A DNA stretch of 64,000 bases from SZUA-309 sp965233675 (lineage in GTDB: Bacteria; Pseudomonadota; Gammaproteobacteria; Pseudomonadales; Azotimanducaceae), in assembly GCA_965233675.1 (NCBI GenBank), contig OZ247498.1, positions 2,232,001-2,296,000 of the forward strand, written 5' to 3'. A model generated the notes under the pieces. That model worked only from the letters and a program-made list of their open reading frames with translations, did no database searches and was not told the DNA's origin. Shown piece after piece: positions 53,620 to 62,166 of this stretch. How positions within the stretch are numbered: the stretch's first letter is position 1; every line of letters begins with the position of its first letter. The position numbers and the translations under genes were made by a program.

Positions 53620-54801
53620 CTAAAGAGAATAGAGATTGGCCGCGTTGGTGCGCGTGATCTTATCCCGGGTCTCGGCGGAATAGTTCTCGAACATCTCATC
53701 CAGGACCTGGGTGGAACACGGCCAGGTGGAGTCGGTGTGCGGATAGTCGGAGCCCCACAGCAGGCATTCCTCGCCAATCAGCTCCCGGGTTCCGAGCGCG
53801 GCAGTGTCGTCTTCGATGGTCGCGAAGAACTGTCGCTTCCATATTTCCATCACGTCCACCGGCTTTACGCTCGATGAATCTTTCGCGTATTCGCGCGCCC
53901 AGCCCTGCTGCACCTTGTCGAGCCAGTGTGCAATCCAGCCCGCGTTGAATTCCGCCAGCACGAACTTCAGATTCGGGAACTTCGCGCAAACCCCTCGCAC
54001 CATGAGTTCCACCATCGTGTCGTGGATCAGTGCCGGGCTGCCCGCGTAAGAGACGATGGGATCTCGATCGGCAGACGCCTTCAACCAATCCGGCACGTGC
54101 GACATACAGGCAACGTGAAAGGCCACAGGCAGGCCCGCCTCTTCAGCCAGCGCCCACATGGGATCGTACGCTTCATCGCAATAGCGACGGCCTCGGGGCG
54201 CATTGCTCGGGATGACAATCCCTTTGTAGCCGAGCTTGATGACACGTTCGAGTTCGGCGACTGCAGCTTCCGGCTCCTGGACCGGCAGTGCGGCCAGACC
54301 GACGAGGCGACCTTTCGATGCGACCGATTGCGCATGCATCCAGTCGTTGTAGTTGCGCTGCAGAGCGATCAGGAGGTCGAGATCCGGAAGGCTGAACATC
54401 GGGAACCAGCCGGGGTAGAGAATCTCGGCCGAGACGCCGTCGATGTCCTGATCGTCGGGCCGACGGGCCCCGTCGGTCAGTCCGGGGCGCATAGCCGCGT
54501 AACCACCGGTGAAGTAGGCCTGTATCTCCGGGTCATCGATCGAACCGGCGCCGGGTTTGGACGCATACTCACGCGGAAGCGGCTCAGCGTAATCAAGTCT
54601 CGTGCCGGCCAGAGCCATCACAGCGACGTTCCGGGAGCGTTTCGGGCTGTTCGGGATCGTGATGTAGTCACCAGCACCCTCCTTGCTCACCACCCGCGGG
54701 GCGTCATCGCCGAAACGTTCGGGCAATCCCTCGAACACTTCGGGGCCTTCAAGCGCATGTGAATCGGCGGAGATGGGCCGGGGATCGTCTAGAAGCGACA
54801 T
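53620..54801 (-). CDS. Amidohydrolase family 2 protein
   Basis: The 393-residue TIM-barrel protein has PISADSHALEG (metal site), VAFHVACMSH in the middle, and LLWGSDYPHTDSTWP near the end, the ACMSD/amidohydrolase-2 pattern. Members decarboxylate or hydrolyse aromatic ring-cleavage products. A clear promoter and operator lie upstream (54834-54861), just downstream of the TetR gene. This, and the converging Rieske oxygenase, suggests a regulated aromatic-breakdown step. Substrate unknown. Confidence 0.88.
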   Translation of the reverse strand: MSLLDDPRPISADSHALEGPEVFEGLPERFGDDAPRVVSKEGAGDYITIPNSPKRSRNVAVMALAGTRLDYAEPLPREYASKPGAGSIDDPEIQAYFTGGYAAMRPGLTDGARRPDDQDIDGVSAEILYPGWFPMFSLPDLDLLIALQRNYNDWMHAQSVASKGRLVGLAALPVQEPEAAVAELERVIKLGYKGIVIPSNAPRGRRYCDEAYDPMWALAEEAGLPVAFHVACMSHVPDWLKASADRDPIVSYAGSPALIHDTMVELMVRGVCAKFPNLKFVLAEFNAGWIAHWLDKVQQGWAREYAKDSSSVKPVDVMEIWKRQFFATIEDDTAALGTRELIGEECLLWGSDYPHTDSTWPCSTQVLDEMFENYSAETRDKITRTNAANLYSL

Positions 54802-54833
54802 GGCATGACCTGTGGTTATTGACCGCCGGTAGT

Positions 54834-54861
54834 ATTATGAACACGTTCATTTTATAGTCAA
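54834..54861 (-). promoter_or_regulatory. Promoter of the amidohydrolase gene with TetR-type operator
   Basis: On the minus strand TTGACT (54861-54856), a 16-base spacer and CATAAT (54839-54834) form a good sigma-70 promoter. A perfect 6-2-6 palindrome ATGAAC-GT-GTTCAT (54850-54837) sits inside the spacer and overlaps the -10 box, where a bound repressor would block RNA polymerase. The adjacent TetR gene is the likely regulator. Confidence 0.8.
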
Positions 54862-54955
54862 GCACGCCCCCGGGACGATCCTCCCCGCCCCTTTCCACTT
54901 CTGACAGCCACTGGCTTGCAGCTGAGGCTCGAGCTCCGAGCGCTAGCACGGCGAC

Positions 54956-55567
54956 TCAGCTGAAGGTTTGCAGCCACTCGAGCTGAGCGGCAATCGCCTG
55001 TTCGACGATGTCTGTGCTTTCGCTCAGCGCAAGGCGATGCATGTTCACCGGCATCGCCAGCACACCGTGCACGGCACTCAGCACCATCTGCGCAAGGGTA
55101 TCCGGATCACCCGGACGAAACGCTCCGTCGCATTGACCACTGGAGATCGCCTGGCTGAACAGCCGGAAAAACCTGTCGTCCGCCAGCGGGACCCGTTCCG
55201 GTGGCGCCAGGGACTCCGGCCGGACGAACAGAAACGCACTTCGAAATACCTGCGGTTCCTCAACGGAGAAATTGACGTACGCCCGTAGAAGCGCTGCGAG
55301 CTGTTCAGGTGGCGTGGAGATATCCTGGGCGAGCTGCTCCATCTCCTGCACCAGTCTGCGGGCGGGCTCACGCCAGAGAGATTGCAGCAACTCGCTCAGA
55401 CTTCCGAAATGGGCGTAGACGGTGCCTACCGACACCCCCGCCTGCTCTGCAATCGCGCGAACAGACACATTGGTCACGCCATTTTTATTATAGAGCCTGG
55501 CCGCAGCATCACGGATTTTGCGGCGATTGGCACGACGTTGTTCATCGGTCAGGGCGGGTCTTGGCAT
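54956..55567 (-). CDS. TetR-family transcriptional regulator
   Basis: The 203-residue protein has a classic TetR helix-turn-helix (RDAAARLYNKNGVTNVSVRA then IAEQAGVSVGTVYAHF) and a C-terminal ligand domain with LAQMVLSAVHGVLAMPVN. It probably represses the amidohydrolase gene that begins 154 bases downstream, through the palindrome at 54837-54850, and is likely released by a ligand from that pathway. The ATG at 55567 is clear. Autoregulation could not be judged, since no equal palindrome is seen upstream of it. Confidence 0.92.
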   Translation of the reverse strand: MPRPALTDEQRRANRRKIRDAAARLYNKNGVTNVSVRAIAEQAGVSVGTVYAHFGSLSELLQSLWREPARRLVQEMEQLAQDISTPPEQLAALLRAYVNFSVEEPQVFRSAFLFVRPESLAPPERVPLADDRFFRLFSQAISSGQCDGAFRPGDPDTLAQMVLSAVHGVLAMPVNMHRLALSESTDIVEQAIAAQLEWLQTFS

Positions 55568-55689
55568 TGCGTTCCTGGTGCGGCTGTTCCAGTGACTGGT
55601 GTTTGGTGCCCACTACCTTGGCGCGATATCTGGCACATTGCAAAACGCAATCCAGGCACATCTGCTGACTTCCTGGCAGACGATTGCTA

Positions 55690-56400
55690 GTGTGGCCTGC
55701 CGTGGTACCTGTGATCATTGCCATTCTTCCAGAACTCATAAGATCTATTGTCGCGAACGCCTCCCCGTTAGAAGGAAATTCGATCGAAGACGGTGAGCGC
55801 GTTGCCTTCGGGACCGTCCTGGGCACCGATGTCGGGCATGGCGTCGAGGCAATCGACTGGTCGGATTCCATGCTCACGCGATGCCGATTCATCGGCACGA
55901 CCGTTTCCCACGCCAGCTTTGAACGCGTTGTCTTTCACGACTGCGACTTTTCCGGAACGACCTTCGTGAACTGCCTCATGCGCGACTGCATGATCGTGGG
56001 CGCAAAGGCGAGATCTCACCTGGCACTGGACAACTGCATTCTTGACGGCCTGACCGTGGCGCGGAGCCAGATCGACCGCCTGGAAATCCACGACTGTCGC
56101 ATTGGAGCCGCCGATTGTATTGAAATGGCTTCGGCCCAGGTCGCCTTTCACCGTTGCAGTGCACACAAACGACAGGGACGTGTTTCATTTTCGGACAGCG
56201 ACCTGGAAAAAGTTCGAGGCCTGGACACCCTGAGCGAATCAGGCATTCGTGTTGTCGTCGATGCCGCCCTCTGGCGCGATCTGGGCGACCACCTTCTCAG
56301 AGAACGCGGGATCGAGGAACTGGACCGGTCCTCTGTTCTTTCGACAGATGTCCTCGACGGGATCGCGCATGATCTGGGCCATCCACAGCAAAATTCATGA
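55690..56400 (+). CDS. Pentapeptide-repeat-like protein of unknown function
   Basis: This roughly 236-residue protein contains irregular repeats of a five-residue rhythm (SFERVVFHDCDFSGTTFVNC then LMRDCMIVGAK, LALDNCILDGLT, IDRLEIHDCRIGAADC), which suggests a right-handed beta-helix. The first 25 residues are hydrophobic but lack a standard signal peptide cut. The start is uncertain (TTG 55684, GTG 55690, 55702 or 55711; no clear ribosome-binding site). The stop overlaps the start of the Gdt1-type gene (ATGA), so the two are probably translated together. Confidence 0.62.
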   Translation: MWPAVVPVIIAILPELIRSIVANASPLEGNSIEDGERVAFGTVLGTDVGHGVEAIDWSDSMLTRCRFIGTTVSHASFERVVFHDCDFSGTTFVNCLMRDCMIVGAKARSHLALDNCILDGLTVARSQIDRLEIHDCRIGAADCIEMASAQVAFHRCSAHKRQGRVSFSDSDLEKVRGLDTLSESGIRVVVDAALWRDLGDHLLRERGIEELDRSSVLSTDVLDGIAHDLGHPQQNS

Positions 56401-56978
56401 TTCCACCTGAATCAATCTCGACCTTTCTGGCTGCTTTCGGTCTTGTCGGTCTAGCGGAGATTGGCGACAAGAGCCAGATCGTCTGCATGGTGCTGGCATC
56501 CCGACATCGTCACTGGCCGGTGCTGTTGGGCGCTACGACGGCCTTTCTGCTGTTGAATACATTAGCGGTAGTCTTTGGCGCAGGGGTTGCGGCATGGGTG
56601 CCCGAGCAGGTGGTGGCGATTGCCGTGGCTGTGCTCTTTGGCGCATTCGGTCTTCACGCATTGCTTGCAACGCCTGTCGATGAGTCTGAAGAGATAACTG
56701 AGGTGCCTGGACGCAGCGTTTTCATAACGACGCTGTCTTTGATTTTCCTGGCGGAATTCGGCGATAAGACACAGATCGCCGTCGCCGGTCTGGCCAGCAA
56801 CATGTTGATACTACCGGTGTGGATCGGCGCAACCCTCGCGCTGGTGTTGGTATCGGCGCTTGGGGTTTGGGTCGGGCGTACTCTGCTGCAGCGTTTGCCG
56901 ACCGGATGGTTGCACCGGATAAGTGGCGTAATCTTCCTGGCGTTCGCAGTTATCGCCGGATGGCAAGCGTTGGGTTGA
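56397..56978 (+). CDS. TMEM165/Gdt1-family (MneA-type) manganese exporter
   Basis: This 193-residue, six-helix membrane protein has two copies of the family signature E-x-G-D-K-(S/T): VGLAEIGDKSQIVCMV and FLAEFGDKTQIAVAGL. Bacterial members export Mn2+. Two inverted three-helix halves are separated by a short loop. No yybP-ykoY riboswitch is recognisable upstream, as the gene follows another gene with overlap. Role as Mn exporter is inferred from the family. Confidence 0.9.
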   Translation: MIPPESISTFLAAFGLVGLAEIGDKSQIVCMVLASRHRHWPVLLGATTAFLLLNTLAVVFGAGVAAWVPEQVVAIAVAVLFGAFGLHALLATPVDESEEITEVPGRSVFITTLSLIFLAEFGDKTQIAVAGLASNMLILPVWIGATLALVLVSALGVWVGRTLLQRLPTGWLHRISGVIFLAFAVIAGWQALG

Positions 56979-57003
56979 GCTGACAGACGTTCGGTGCCGA
57001 TCA

Positions 57004-57024
57004 TTCAAGCACCACCCGCTTGAA
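57004..57024. terminator. Hairpin between convergent genes
   Basis: TTCAAGC and GCTTGAA form a 7-bp stem with a seven-base loop between the Gdt1 and HtaA genes. No T run follows, so it is at best a weak terminator. Confidence 0.35.
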
Positions 57025-57032
57025 CGCGTTAT

Positions 57033-57491
57033 TCAATCCAGCCGCAACGGGTCCAGTTCAGTGCCCGGCGGGTAGTTGTCCGCAATCTGGTACATGCCAT
57101 CGGACGTGATCTCCGCACTTAGAGTGACGGCACCATCCGGTGCCACCTCAAGGATACCCAGCTTGGCAATCACACAGCGGCCCCGGTTCATTGGCGCTTC
57201 CAGGACCGTGAGGACGAGTCCGTCGGATCCGGCCTCCAAACCCAGCTCGGCGAGTGTTGCTTTGAGCATTCCGCCATGTGCATCGAATGTGATCGAGCCC
57301 TGGAAACGCATCTCTCCCGATACGCTACCGTCCGGCGCGATGGTCAGGTCGCCACCGGGTATCGCGTCGAAAACAAAGGAGCCATCCTCCGCACGGGTTG
57401 CGCCATCACTCAAATGGACGGACCCACCTACCGCCTCGACGTAGCTCCGAAAGCTCGCTTTAACGCCCCACGACAACCTATTGAAACTCAT
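57033..57491 (-). CDS. Stand-alone HtaA-domain protein
   Basis: The 152-residue protein is essentially one HtaA domain: LSWGVKASFRSYVEAVGG at the start, a central FQGSITFDAHGGMLKATLAE and a C-terminal DGAVTLSAEITSDGMYQIAD. HtaA domains bind haem at the cell surface in actinobacteria, using a Tyr and a His; Tyr in SFRSYV and His in FDAHGG match that pattern. No signal peptide is seen, so it may be cytoplasmic. GGGAG lies six bases before ATG 57491. It lies in tandem after the outer-membrane barrel gene. Confidence 0.72.
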   Translation of the reverse strand: MSFNRLSWGVKASFRSYVEAVGGSVHLSDGATRAEDGSFVFDAIPGGDLTIAPDGSVSGEMRFQGSITFDAHGGMLKATLAELGLEAGSDGLVLTVLEAPMNRGRCVIAKLGILEVAPDGAVTLSAEITSDGMYQIADNYPPGTELDPLRLD

Positions 57492-57581
57492 GTCTGCTCC
57501 CATTCCAGTAGCGGCAAGAATGGCGTAGTCGGCGACGGTTTGCACCACAGCCTTTGGGCGACCGTATGGTGGCGGCCTGGA

Positions 57582-58349
57582 TCAGAACAGCATCAACTCG
57601 AGACTGAGCTGCCAGCTGTCAAAGCGCTGTAGACTCAAATCGTACTGCGCAAAGCCTCCCCCGAGCAGGACACGCTCGTGAAGCGGATACTGCAACCCGG
57701 CCCCCCAATACCAACCATTTTCGTCAGAAGGGTCCTCCACGTTGATAGTGTCATCGAACGTATCGGATGCTTTGAAGGTGGCACGCAGAACCCCAGCACG
57801 ACCGTAAACGAGCACCTTGCCGGCGATCGGATAGTCAGCCTTTAAACCCAACGTCCAGGCCTCTGCTTCCAGGTTGTATAGCGATCGCGTGTAAACGGTC
57901 GGCAAGGACGCTGGAGTCAGAGCGGCCAAGTTTGGCGGCGGGCTCAGCACTAAACCCGGGCGTGTAGAAGCCGGGGCTGGAACAAAACTGATCGGTAGTG
58001 AGTTCTGCCCGCTCAGACTGACGACGGGGCCGTAAAACTTTTCGCTGGCGAAAGATCCCAGATCCACATAGCCGCCTTGAACCTGAAACCTGGAAGCAAA
58101 CCGATAGTTAACCAGGGCCTCGAAGGTCCGGCCTTCCGACTTAAACGGTACATCACCAGTGAACATCACTGGGCCCGGATCGAAGGGCTCCGGCAGATAC
58201 GAAATGTTAATCGGCGGTTGGTCGAACCAACTGTCCAGGGTGACGATTCCGTCCAACTCCGTATATGCCCCGCTGAGCTGGACGGACAAACGGCGCTCCG
58301 CCATTCCGTGCATGCTGAGCAGAAGCATCACCAACAGAATCCAGCGCAT
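57582..58349 (-). CDS. Outer-membrane beta-barrel protein
   Basis: The 255-residue protein has a signal peptide (MRWILLVMLLLSMHGMA, cut before ERRLSV) and alternating beta-strand segments such as FEALVNYRFASRFQVQGGYV and GWYWGAGLQYPL, ending in Phe, as in OmpA-like or OprF-like barrels. It could be a small porin or a structural barrel. AGAGGA precedes ATG 58349. It is followed on the same strand by the HtaA protein, which hints at haem handling, but that link is only positional. Confidence 0.75.
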   Translation of the reverse strand: MRWILLVMLLLSMHGMAERRLSVQLSGAYTELDGIVTLDSWFDQPPINISYLPEPFDPGPVMFTGDVPFKSEGRTFEALVNYRFASRFQVQGGYVDLGSFASEKFYGPVVSLSGQNSLPISFVPAPASTRPGLVLSPPPNLAALTPASLPTVYTRSLYNLEAEAWTLGLKADYPIAGKVLVYGRAGVLRATFKASDTFDDTINVEDPSDENGWYWGAGLQYPLHERVLLGGGFAQYDLSLQRFDSWQLSLELMLF

Positions 58350-58568
58350 ATGATCCTCTGCGTGCAAAAACGCTGAGTCTAACGACGCTTAGCGAAAATG
58401 CGAAAGCCCTTGTATCCGCTCACAATAAGCAGATCCCGTTCAACTCCGCGCGATTGTTAGTGTACGCTAACGGGCAGGGTCACGCCGAATGAGATCCAGC
58501 GAAATAACAAGACTGCAAATTCGATCCAATCGCGAATAGGCTGCGTCGCCTTCAACGTGGAGAAGCCC

Positions 58569-59662
58569 ATGAGCAACATCCCTGAAGGCATTCAGCTCAC
58601 TCCCTTCGACCCTGAGTTTGAGCGGGCCCCATACGGTGTCTACGCACGACTACGGGAGGCTGCACCCGTACACCACGACGGTACGTCGTACACAGTGAGT
58701 GGCTACGCTGAGGTGGAAGCATTACTGAAGGACAAACGGCTGTCTGTAGACCCGAGAAAGGTCGGCCTGTCGCGCGACCCTCGGACAGACAATCCGGTTA
58801 CGCAGCGTGCACCCGATATGATGAATCTTGATGATCCTGATCATGCCAGGTTGCGTGGTCTGGTAAACCGAGCATTCACGCCAAGTTCCGTCTCTTCTTT
58901 TCGGCCGAAAATCGAGGCGATCGCAGAAGCGCTGGCCCAGGAACTATCCGGCGAGTTCGACGCAATTGCCTGTTTTGCGAGCCCTCTCCCGACAATAGTT
59001 ATTGCGGAATTTATGGGGTAGACTCAGACCAGCACACTGATTTCCGGCGCTGGACACAGACGCTACTCCTCCAAGGCTATCCCATGCCCACGGATGGCCA
59101 ATGGCAGAAGATCGCTGAAGCGGATGAATCAATGCGCAGCTGCATGCGTGAGATTGTGAGGGACCGTCAAAAAGCACGCAGGAACGATCTGGTTTCTCGC
59201 CTCATGGATGCGAACGCTACCGAGGATGAGGTCGTGGATATGTGCCATCTCCTGATCGGTGCTGGAATCTTCACAACAACCGACCTCATCGGGAATGCGC
59301 TCCTGCGCTTTAAGGAGGCTGACCGCGACAGAATTGCAGACTTCGTCGACGACACACTGCGCCTGGACCCACCGTCTCAATCCGTAAGACGGTGGGCGCT
59401 GGAAGATATAGAAATCGTAGACACAACGATCAAAGCAGGAAGTCCGGTCTTACTGTTGATTGGTGCTGCAAACCATGACCCCGACGCCGGAACCCACTTG
59501 GCTTTCGGCAAAGGGATCCATCATTGTCTTGGTGCACCTCTAGCCCGACTCGAAACCGAAATTGCGGTGCGCTCATTTCCCCCTTACGAAGTAAGCTCGT
59601 TCAAGCGACGGAAATCACTGCTTTTCCGAGGGTGTTCGGAGTTACACGTGGCGCTTCGATAG
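58569..59662 (+). pseudogene. Decayed cytochrome P450
   Basis: The N-terminal 150 residues are P450-like, then the frame meets TAG (59019-59021) inside FMGVDSDQH. Adding one base to GGGG (59015-59018) restores VDSDQHTDFRRWTQTLLLQG and a frame that runs to 59662. The second half keeps the haem loop FGKGIHHCLGAPLARLE, but the I-helix acid-alcohol pair is lost (GAGIFTTTD), the ExxR reads DDTLR, and about fifteen residues before the haem loop are missing. Frameshift, deletions and lost motifs together point to a pseudogene. GGAG precedes ATG 58569. Confidence 0.88.
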
Positions 59663-59699
59663 AACCAATTCCCGGATCTGGTCTCCGATAGCGGGATTT

Positions 59700-59736
59700 A
59701 TCTATACCCCCTTAACATTCGCTTGGGGGTATAGAT
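59700..59736. other. Perfect 12-bp inverted repeat
   Basis: ATCTATACCCCC (59700-59711) and GGGGGTATAGAT (59725-59736) are perfectly complementary with a 13-base loop. It lies just after the P450 pseudogene and before the minus-strand YciI gene. No T run follows on either strand. It may be a terminator-like structure or the end of a decayed element. Confidence 0.6.
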
Positions 59737-59821
59737 CAATCCCTCAGAAAAGACCGAACCAGACATTCAGCGGACGAGACTCTCGCGTCGACATGCGGCC
59801 AGAAGCGGCGTTTCGATGTCG

Positions 59822-60154
59822 CTACGAAATTAGATCAAGCGGCCAAACTTCGACGACACCGTGAGCCACAGCGCAGGGCGTTTTCGAAACCAGTTCTATC
59901 GCATGCTCAAGGTTATCAGCCTCGATGACCGCAAAGCCTGCAATGGGCAAGCCTGTAGACATGAAAGCGCCCTCGCTTGTTTCCACGGCTCGCCCGTCTG
60001 GATTTCTTACCTGAACCGGATTCCCGGCAATGCCCGTTAGGGCGCCCATGCTGATTAACACTGAGTCATGGGCATGGGCAGCGTCTCGGACTTCCTTACT
60101 GGTCCGGTCATAGCCTTCTTGGTCTCCGTATCCAATCGTTATGAATTTGGCCAT
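59822..60154 (-). CDS. YciI-like (DGPF) protein
   Basis: The 110-residue protein has the YciI/DGPF fold: GYGDQEGYDRTSKEVRDAAH, GMGALTGIAGN-like centre (SMGALTGIAGNPVQVRNPDG) and IAGFAVIEADNLEHAIEL. These small proteins are common next to sigma-factor or VOC genes; the function is unknown. It is the last gene of the MarR-linked operon, five bases after the VOC gene. Confidence 0.82.
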   Translation of the reverse strand: MAKFITIGYGDQEGYDRTSKEVRDAAHAHDSVLISMGALTGIAGNPVQVRNPDGRAVETSEGAFMSTGLPIAGFAVIEADNLEHAIELVSKTPCAVAHGVVEVWPLDLIS

Positions 60155-60159
60155 ACGCT

Positions 60160-60636
60160 CTATCCGCGCCTGGCCGCATCGATTACCGACACATCAATCT
60201 TTTTCATCTGCATCATCGCGTCAAAAGCGCGTTTCGCCTCGTCCCCGCCCAACGCCATAGCTTCAGACAAAGTGCGCGGGGTGATCTGCCAGGAGATGCC
60301 CCACTTGTCGGTACACCATCCACACATACTTTCTTCGCCACCGTTGCTGACGATGGCGTTCCAGTAGCGATCGGTTTGTTCTTGGGTATCTGTTGCAACC
60401 TGAAAAGAAAAAGCTTCGCTGTGTTTGAAGTAGGCGCCTCCATTCACTCCGATACATGGGATGCCAAGCACTGTGAATTCTACGGTGAGCACCTGGCCGG
60501 CTTCACCCGAGGGATGATCGCCAGGCGCGCTTTGAACGCTCTCTACGGAGCTATTCGGGAATGTCTTTGCATAAAAGTGCGCTGCCTGCTCGGCCTCCCC
60601 ATCGAACATCACGCAAATTCGATTGTTTGGGATCAT
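60160..60636 (-). CDS. PhnB-like VOC protein
   Basis: The 158-residue protein matches the 3-demethylubiquinone-methyltransferase-like/PhnB VOC family: MIPNNRICVMFDGEAEQAAH, FPNSSVESV, FKHSEAFSFQVATDTQEQTD and WCTDKWGISWQITPRTLSEA. The name reflects history; a methyltransferase role is not supported. ATG 60636 is used because the longer frame overlaps the DUF899 gene. It lies 16 bases after that gene. Confidence 0.83.
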   Translation of the reverse strand: MIPNNRICVMFDGEAEQAAHFYAKTFPNSSVESVQSAPGDHPSGEAGQVLTVEFTVLGIPCIGVNGGAYFKHSEAFSFQVATDTQEQTDRYWNAIVSNGGEESMCGWCTDKWGISWQITPRTLSEAMALGGDEAKRAFDAMMQMKKIDVSVIDAARRG

Positions 60637-60652
60637 AGTTGCTCTTACTCCT

Positions 60653-61294
60653 CTAGGTGCCGTACTCATCATGCAGCCGCCACCATTGATATGGTTCTGA
60701 TTGCGGTGTGCCTTGAGTCGCTTCTTGCCAATGTTCTTGGCGGCCAAACGCTGTGATATCCAGGAGTCCCCAGACTGAACCGAGATCTTCAACGCCTCTG
60801 CCATTCGTGGCATAGGTTCTATAAACCTCGCTGCCATCTAGTAAGAACACATTGATTCCAAAGCCACCTCGGATGCCCATATCCGCGTTAAACGTGCCCA
60901 GGGACTCTACCCACGGCATCGCCCAACCCATTCGCTCCTTAAAGTCAGCAATCTCATCGATCGGCGCTTCAGACACCATCGCCAGTGATGTATCGCGCGC
61001 ATGCAGATGAGAAAGGTCCGGTAGGCTATCCGCGAACATCGCGCATCCTGAACAAGGCGCAGGATCGGCAGGTTTCAGCATGTGGTGATAGATGATGAGC
61101 TGTTGCCGGCCTTCAAATAGCGTTCTCAGGTTCAACTCGCCAGAGGCACTTCGAAACCGGTAATTCTGGCTCACTCTCAACCGCGGTAGTCGTCGACGCT
61201 CTGCAGCCAGCTGATCTTTTGCACGGGTGAGTTGTTTTTCATCCTCTCGGTGTGCCGCGATCGCGGCTTCCCAATCCCCTTCGGATACGTTCAT
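60653..61294 (-). CDS. DUF899 thioredoxin-like protein
   Basis: The 213-residue product is a DUF899 family member with a thioredoxin-like fold, containing LIIYHHMLKPADPAPCSGCA (CxGC in place of CxxC), EAPIDEIADFKERMGWAMPW and GRGVEDLGSVWGLLDITAFG. Family function is unknown. ATG 61294 is chosen; the frame above runs into the promoter region. It is the first gene of the minus-strand operon and shares its control region with the divergent MarR gene. Confidence 0.85.
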   Translation of the reverse strand: MNVSEGDWEAAIAAHREDEKQLTRAKDQLAAERRRLPRLRVSQNYRFRSASGELNLRTLFEGRQQLIIYHHMLKPADPAPCSGCAMFADSLPDLSHLHARDTSLAMVSEAPIDEIADFKERMGWAMPWVESLGTFNADMGIRGGFGINVFLLDGSEVYRTYATNGRGVEDLGSVWGLLDITAFGRQEHWQEATQGTPQSEPYQWWRLHDEYGT

Positions 61295-61315
61295 TCCTAA
61301 CCTCGCATTTTTTAT

Positions 61316-61352
61316 ATGATGTTTGATATATAGGTTGATGTCAACGTATAAT
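61316..61352. promoter_or_regulatory. Overlapping divergent promoters with MarR-type operator
   Basis: Plus strand: TTGATA (61323-61328), 18 bases, TATAAT (61347-61352). Minus strand: TTGACA (61344-61339), 17 bases, CATCAT (61321-61316). A perfect 5-2-5 palindrome GTTGA-TG-TCAAC (61334-61345) sits in the plus spacer and covers the minus -35. A repressor bound there would block both promoters. Confidence 0.8.
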
Positions 61353-61358
61353 GCCGAG

Positions 61359-61841
61359 ATGGATGACTCATTGCCTCGCTCAGTTACTCGTGAAGTGCGC
61401 AATCGGTGCTTGTGCCTTCATGTGCAACAGGCAGCCCGCGCTCTTGGACGACGGTTTGATGAGGCACTAAAACCTGTCGGGCTTACACACGGACAGTATT
61501 CGCTACTCATTTCCTTGAATCGTCCGCCACCATCACTTGGCGAGACAGCGCATCTGCTTGCCATGGACCGGACGACGTTGACCGCAAACCTGAAGCCATT
61601 AGAGCGGCGTGGTTTGCTTGTTCAGCGTCCGGATGAGCAAGACAAACGGGTGCGGCGGCTTCATTTAACGAATGAAGGACGCGCATTGTTGAAGCAGGCT
61701 GTTCCCATTTGGCGCGCAACGCATGATGAAGTTGATCTGCAGGTTCGTGGGGATCTGGAATCACTAAAAGACGAACTCACGGCGCTATCTCAGATTGCCA
61801 TTGAGGTGGACACAAAGGGACCTTCCAGATCGATCTCTTAG
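61359..61841 (+). CDS. MarR-family regulator, probably leaderless
   Basis: The 160-residue MarR protein has QAARALGRRFDEALKPVGLT, the winged helix PSLGETAHLLAMDRTTLTAN and LVQRPDEQDKRVRRLHLTNE (the DxRxxxxxLT wing). It likely represses itself and the divergent DUF899-VOC-YciI operon through the palindrome at 61334. Upstream in-frame codons (61323, 61338) lie inside the promoter; the -10 box ends at 61352, so transcription would begin near ATG 61359, giving a leaderless mRNA. Confidence 0.87.
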   Translation: MDDSLPRSVTREVRNRCLCLHVQQAARALGRRFDEALKPVGLTHGQYSLLISLNRPPPSLGETAHLLAMDRTTLTANLKPLERRGLLVQRPDEQDKRVRRLHLTNEGRALLKQAVPIWRATHDEVDLQVRGDLESLKDELTALSQIAIEVDTKGPSRSIS

Positions 61842-62166
61842 CGCAGGTGTGTCCGTTGTAGTCACCCAGAGAGCGATCAGCAACTCGTGCTCTCGACCAG
61901 GACTGACCTTTCAAGTCCTGAGCAAGCTCCGGTACGTGTACAAAACGGCAGCTTTCAGATAGCAGACATCGCTAAGTCATGCCTGAAAACGGCAAACTCC
62001 GGCCATTCACCGCCGACGGGATTACGCTGCTCATGCGTAGATATCCATAACCAACACAACTGAAGATCAGATTTTTCTGACGAGTCGATGCCAACCCAAA
62101 GCCATGCTGGCGCGTTGCAGGTTTTGACTGGACCCAAACTACCAACCCATCAATCAGGGAATCGAT
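61842..62166. other. 325-base intergenic stretch, no clear gene
   Basis: A 60-codon minus-strand frame (61955-62137) is the only open frame of size and has no recognised relative. No promoter, terminator or repeat stands out. The DUF6515 gene starts right after it and its promoter is presumably here. Confidence 0.6.

Noticed and set aside
61955..62137. 60-codon minus-strand frame in the largest gap of the right end
   Set aside because: Too short, no ribosome-binding site or known relative; not listed as a gene.
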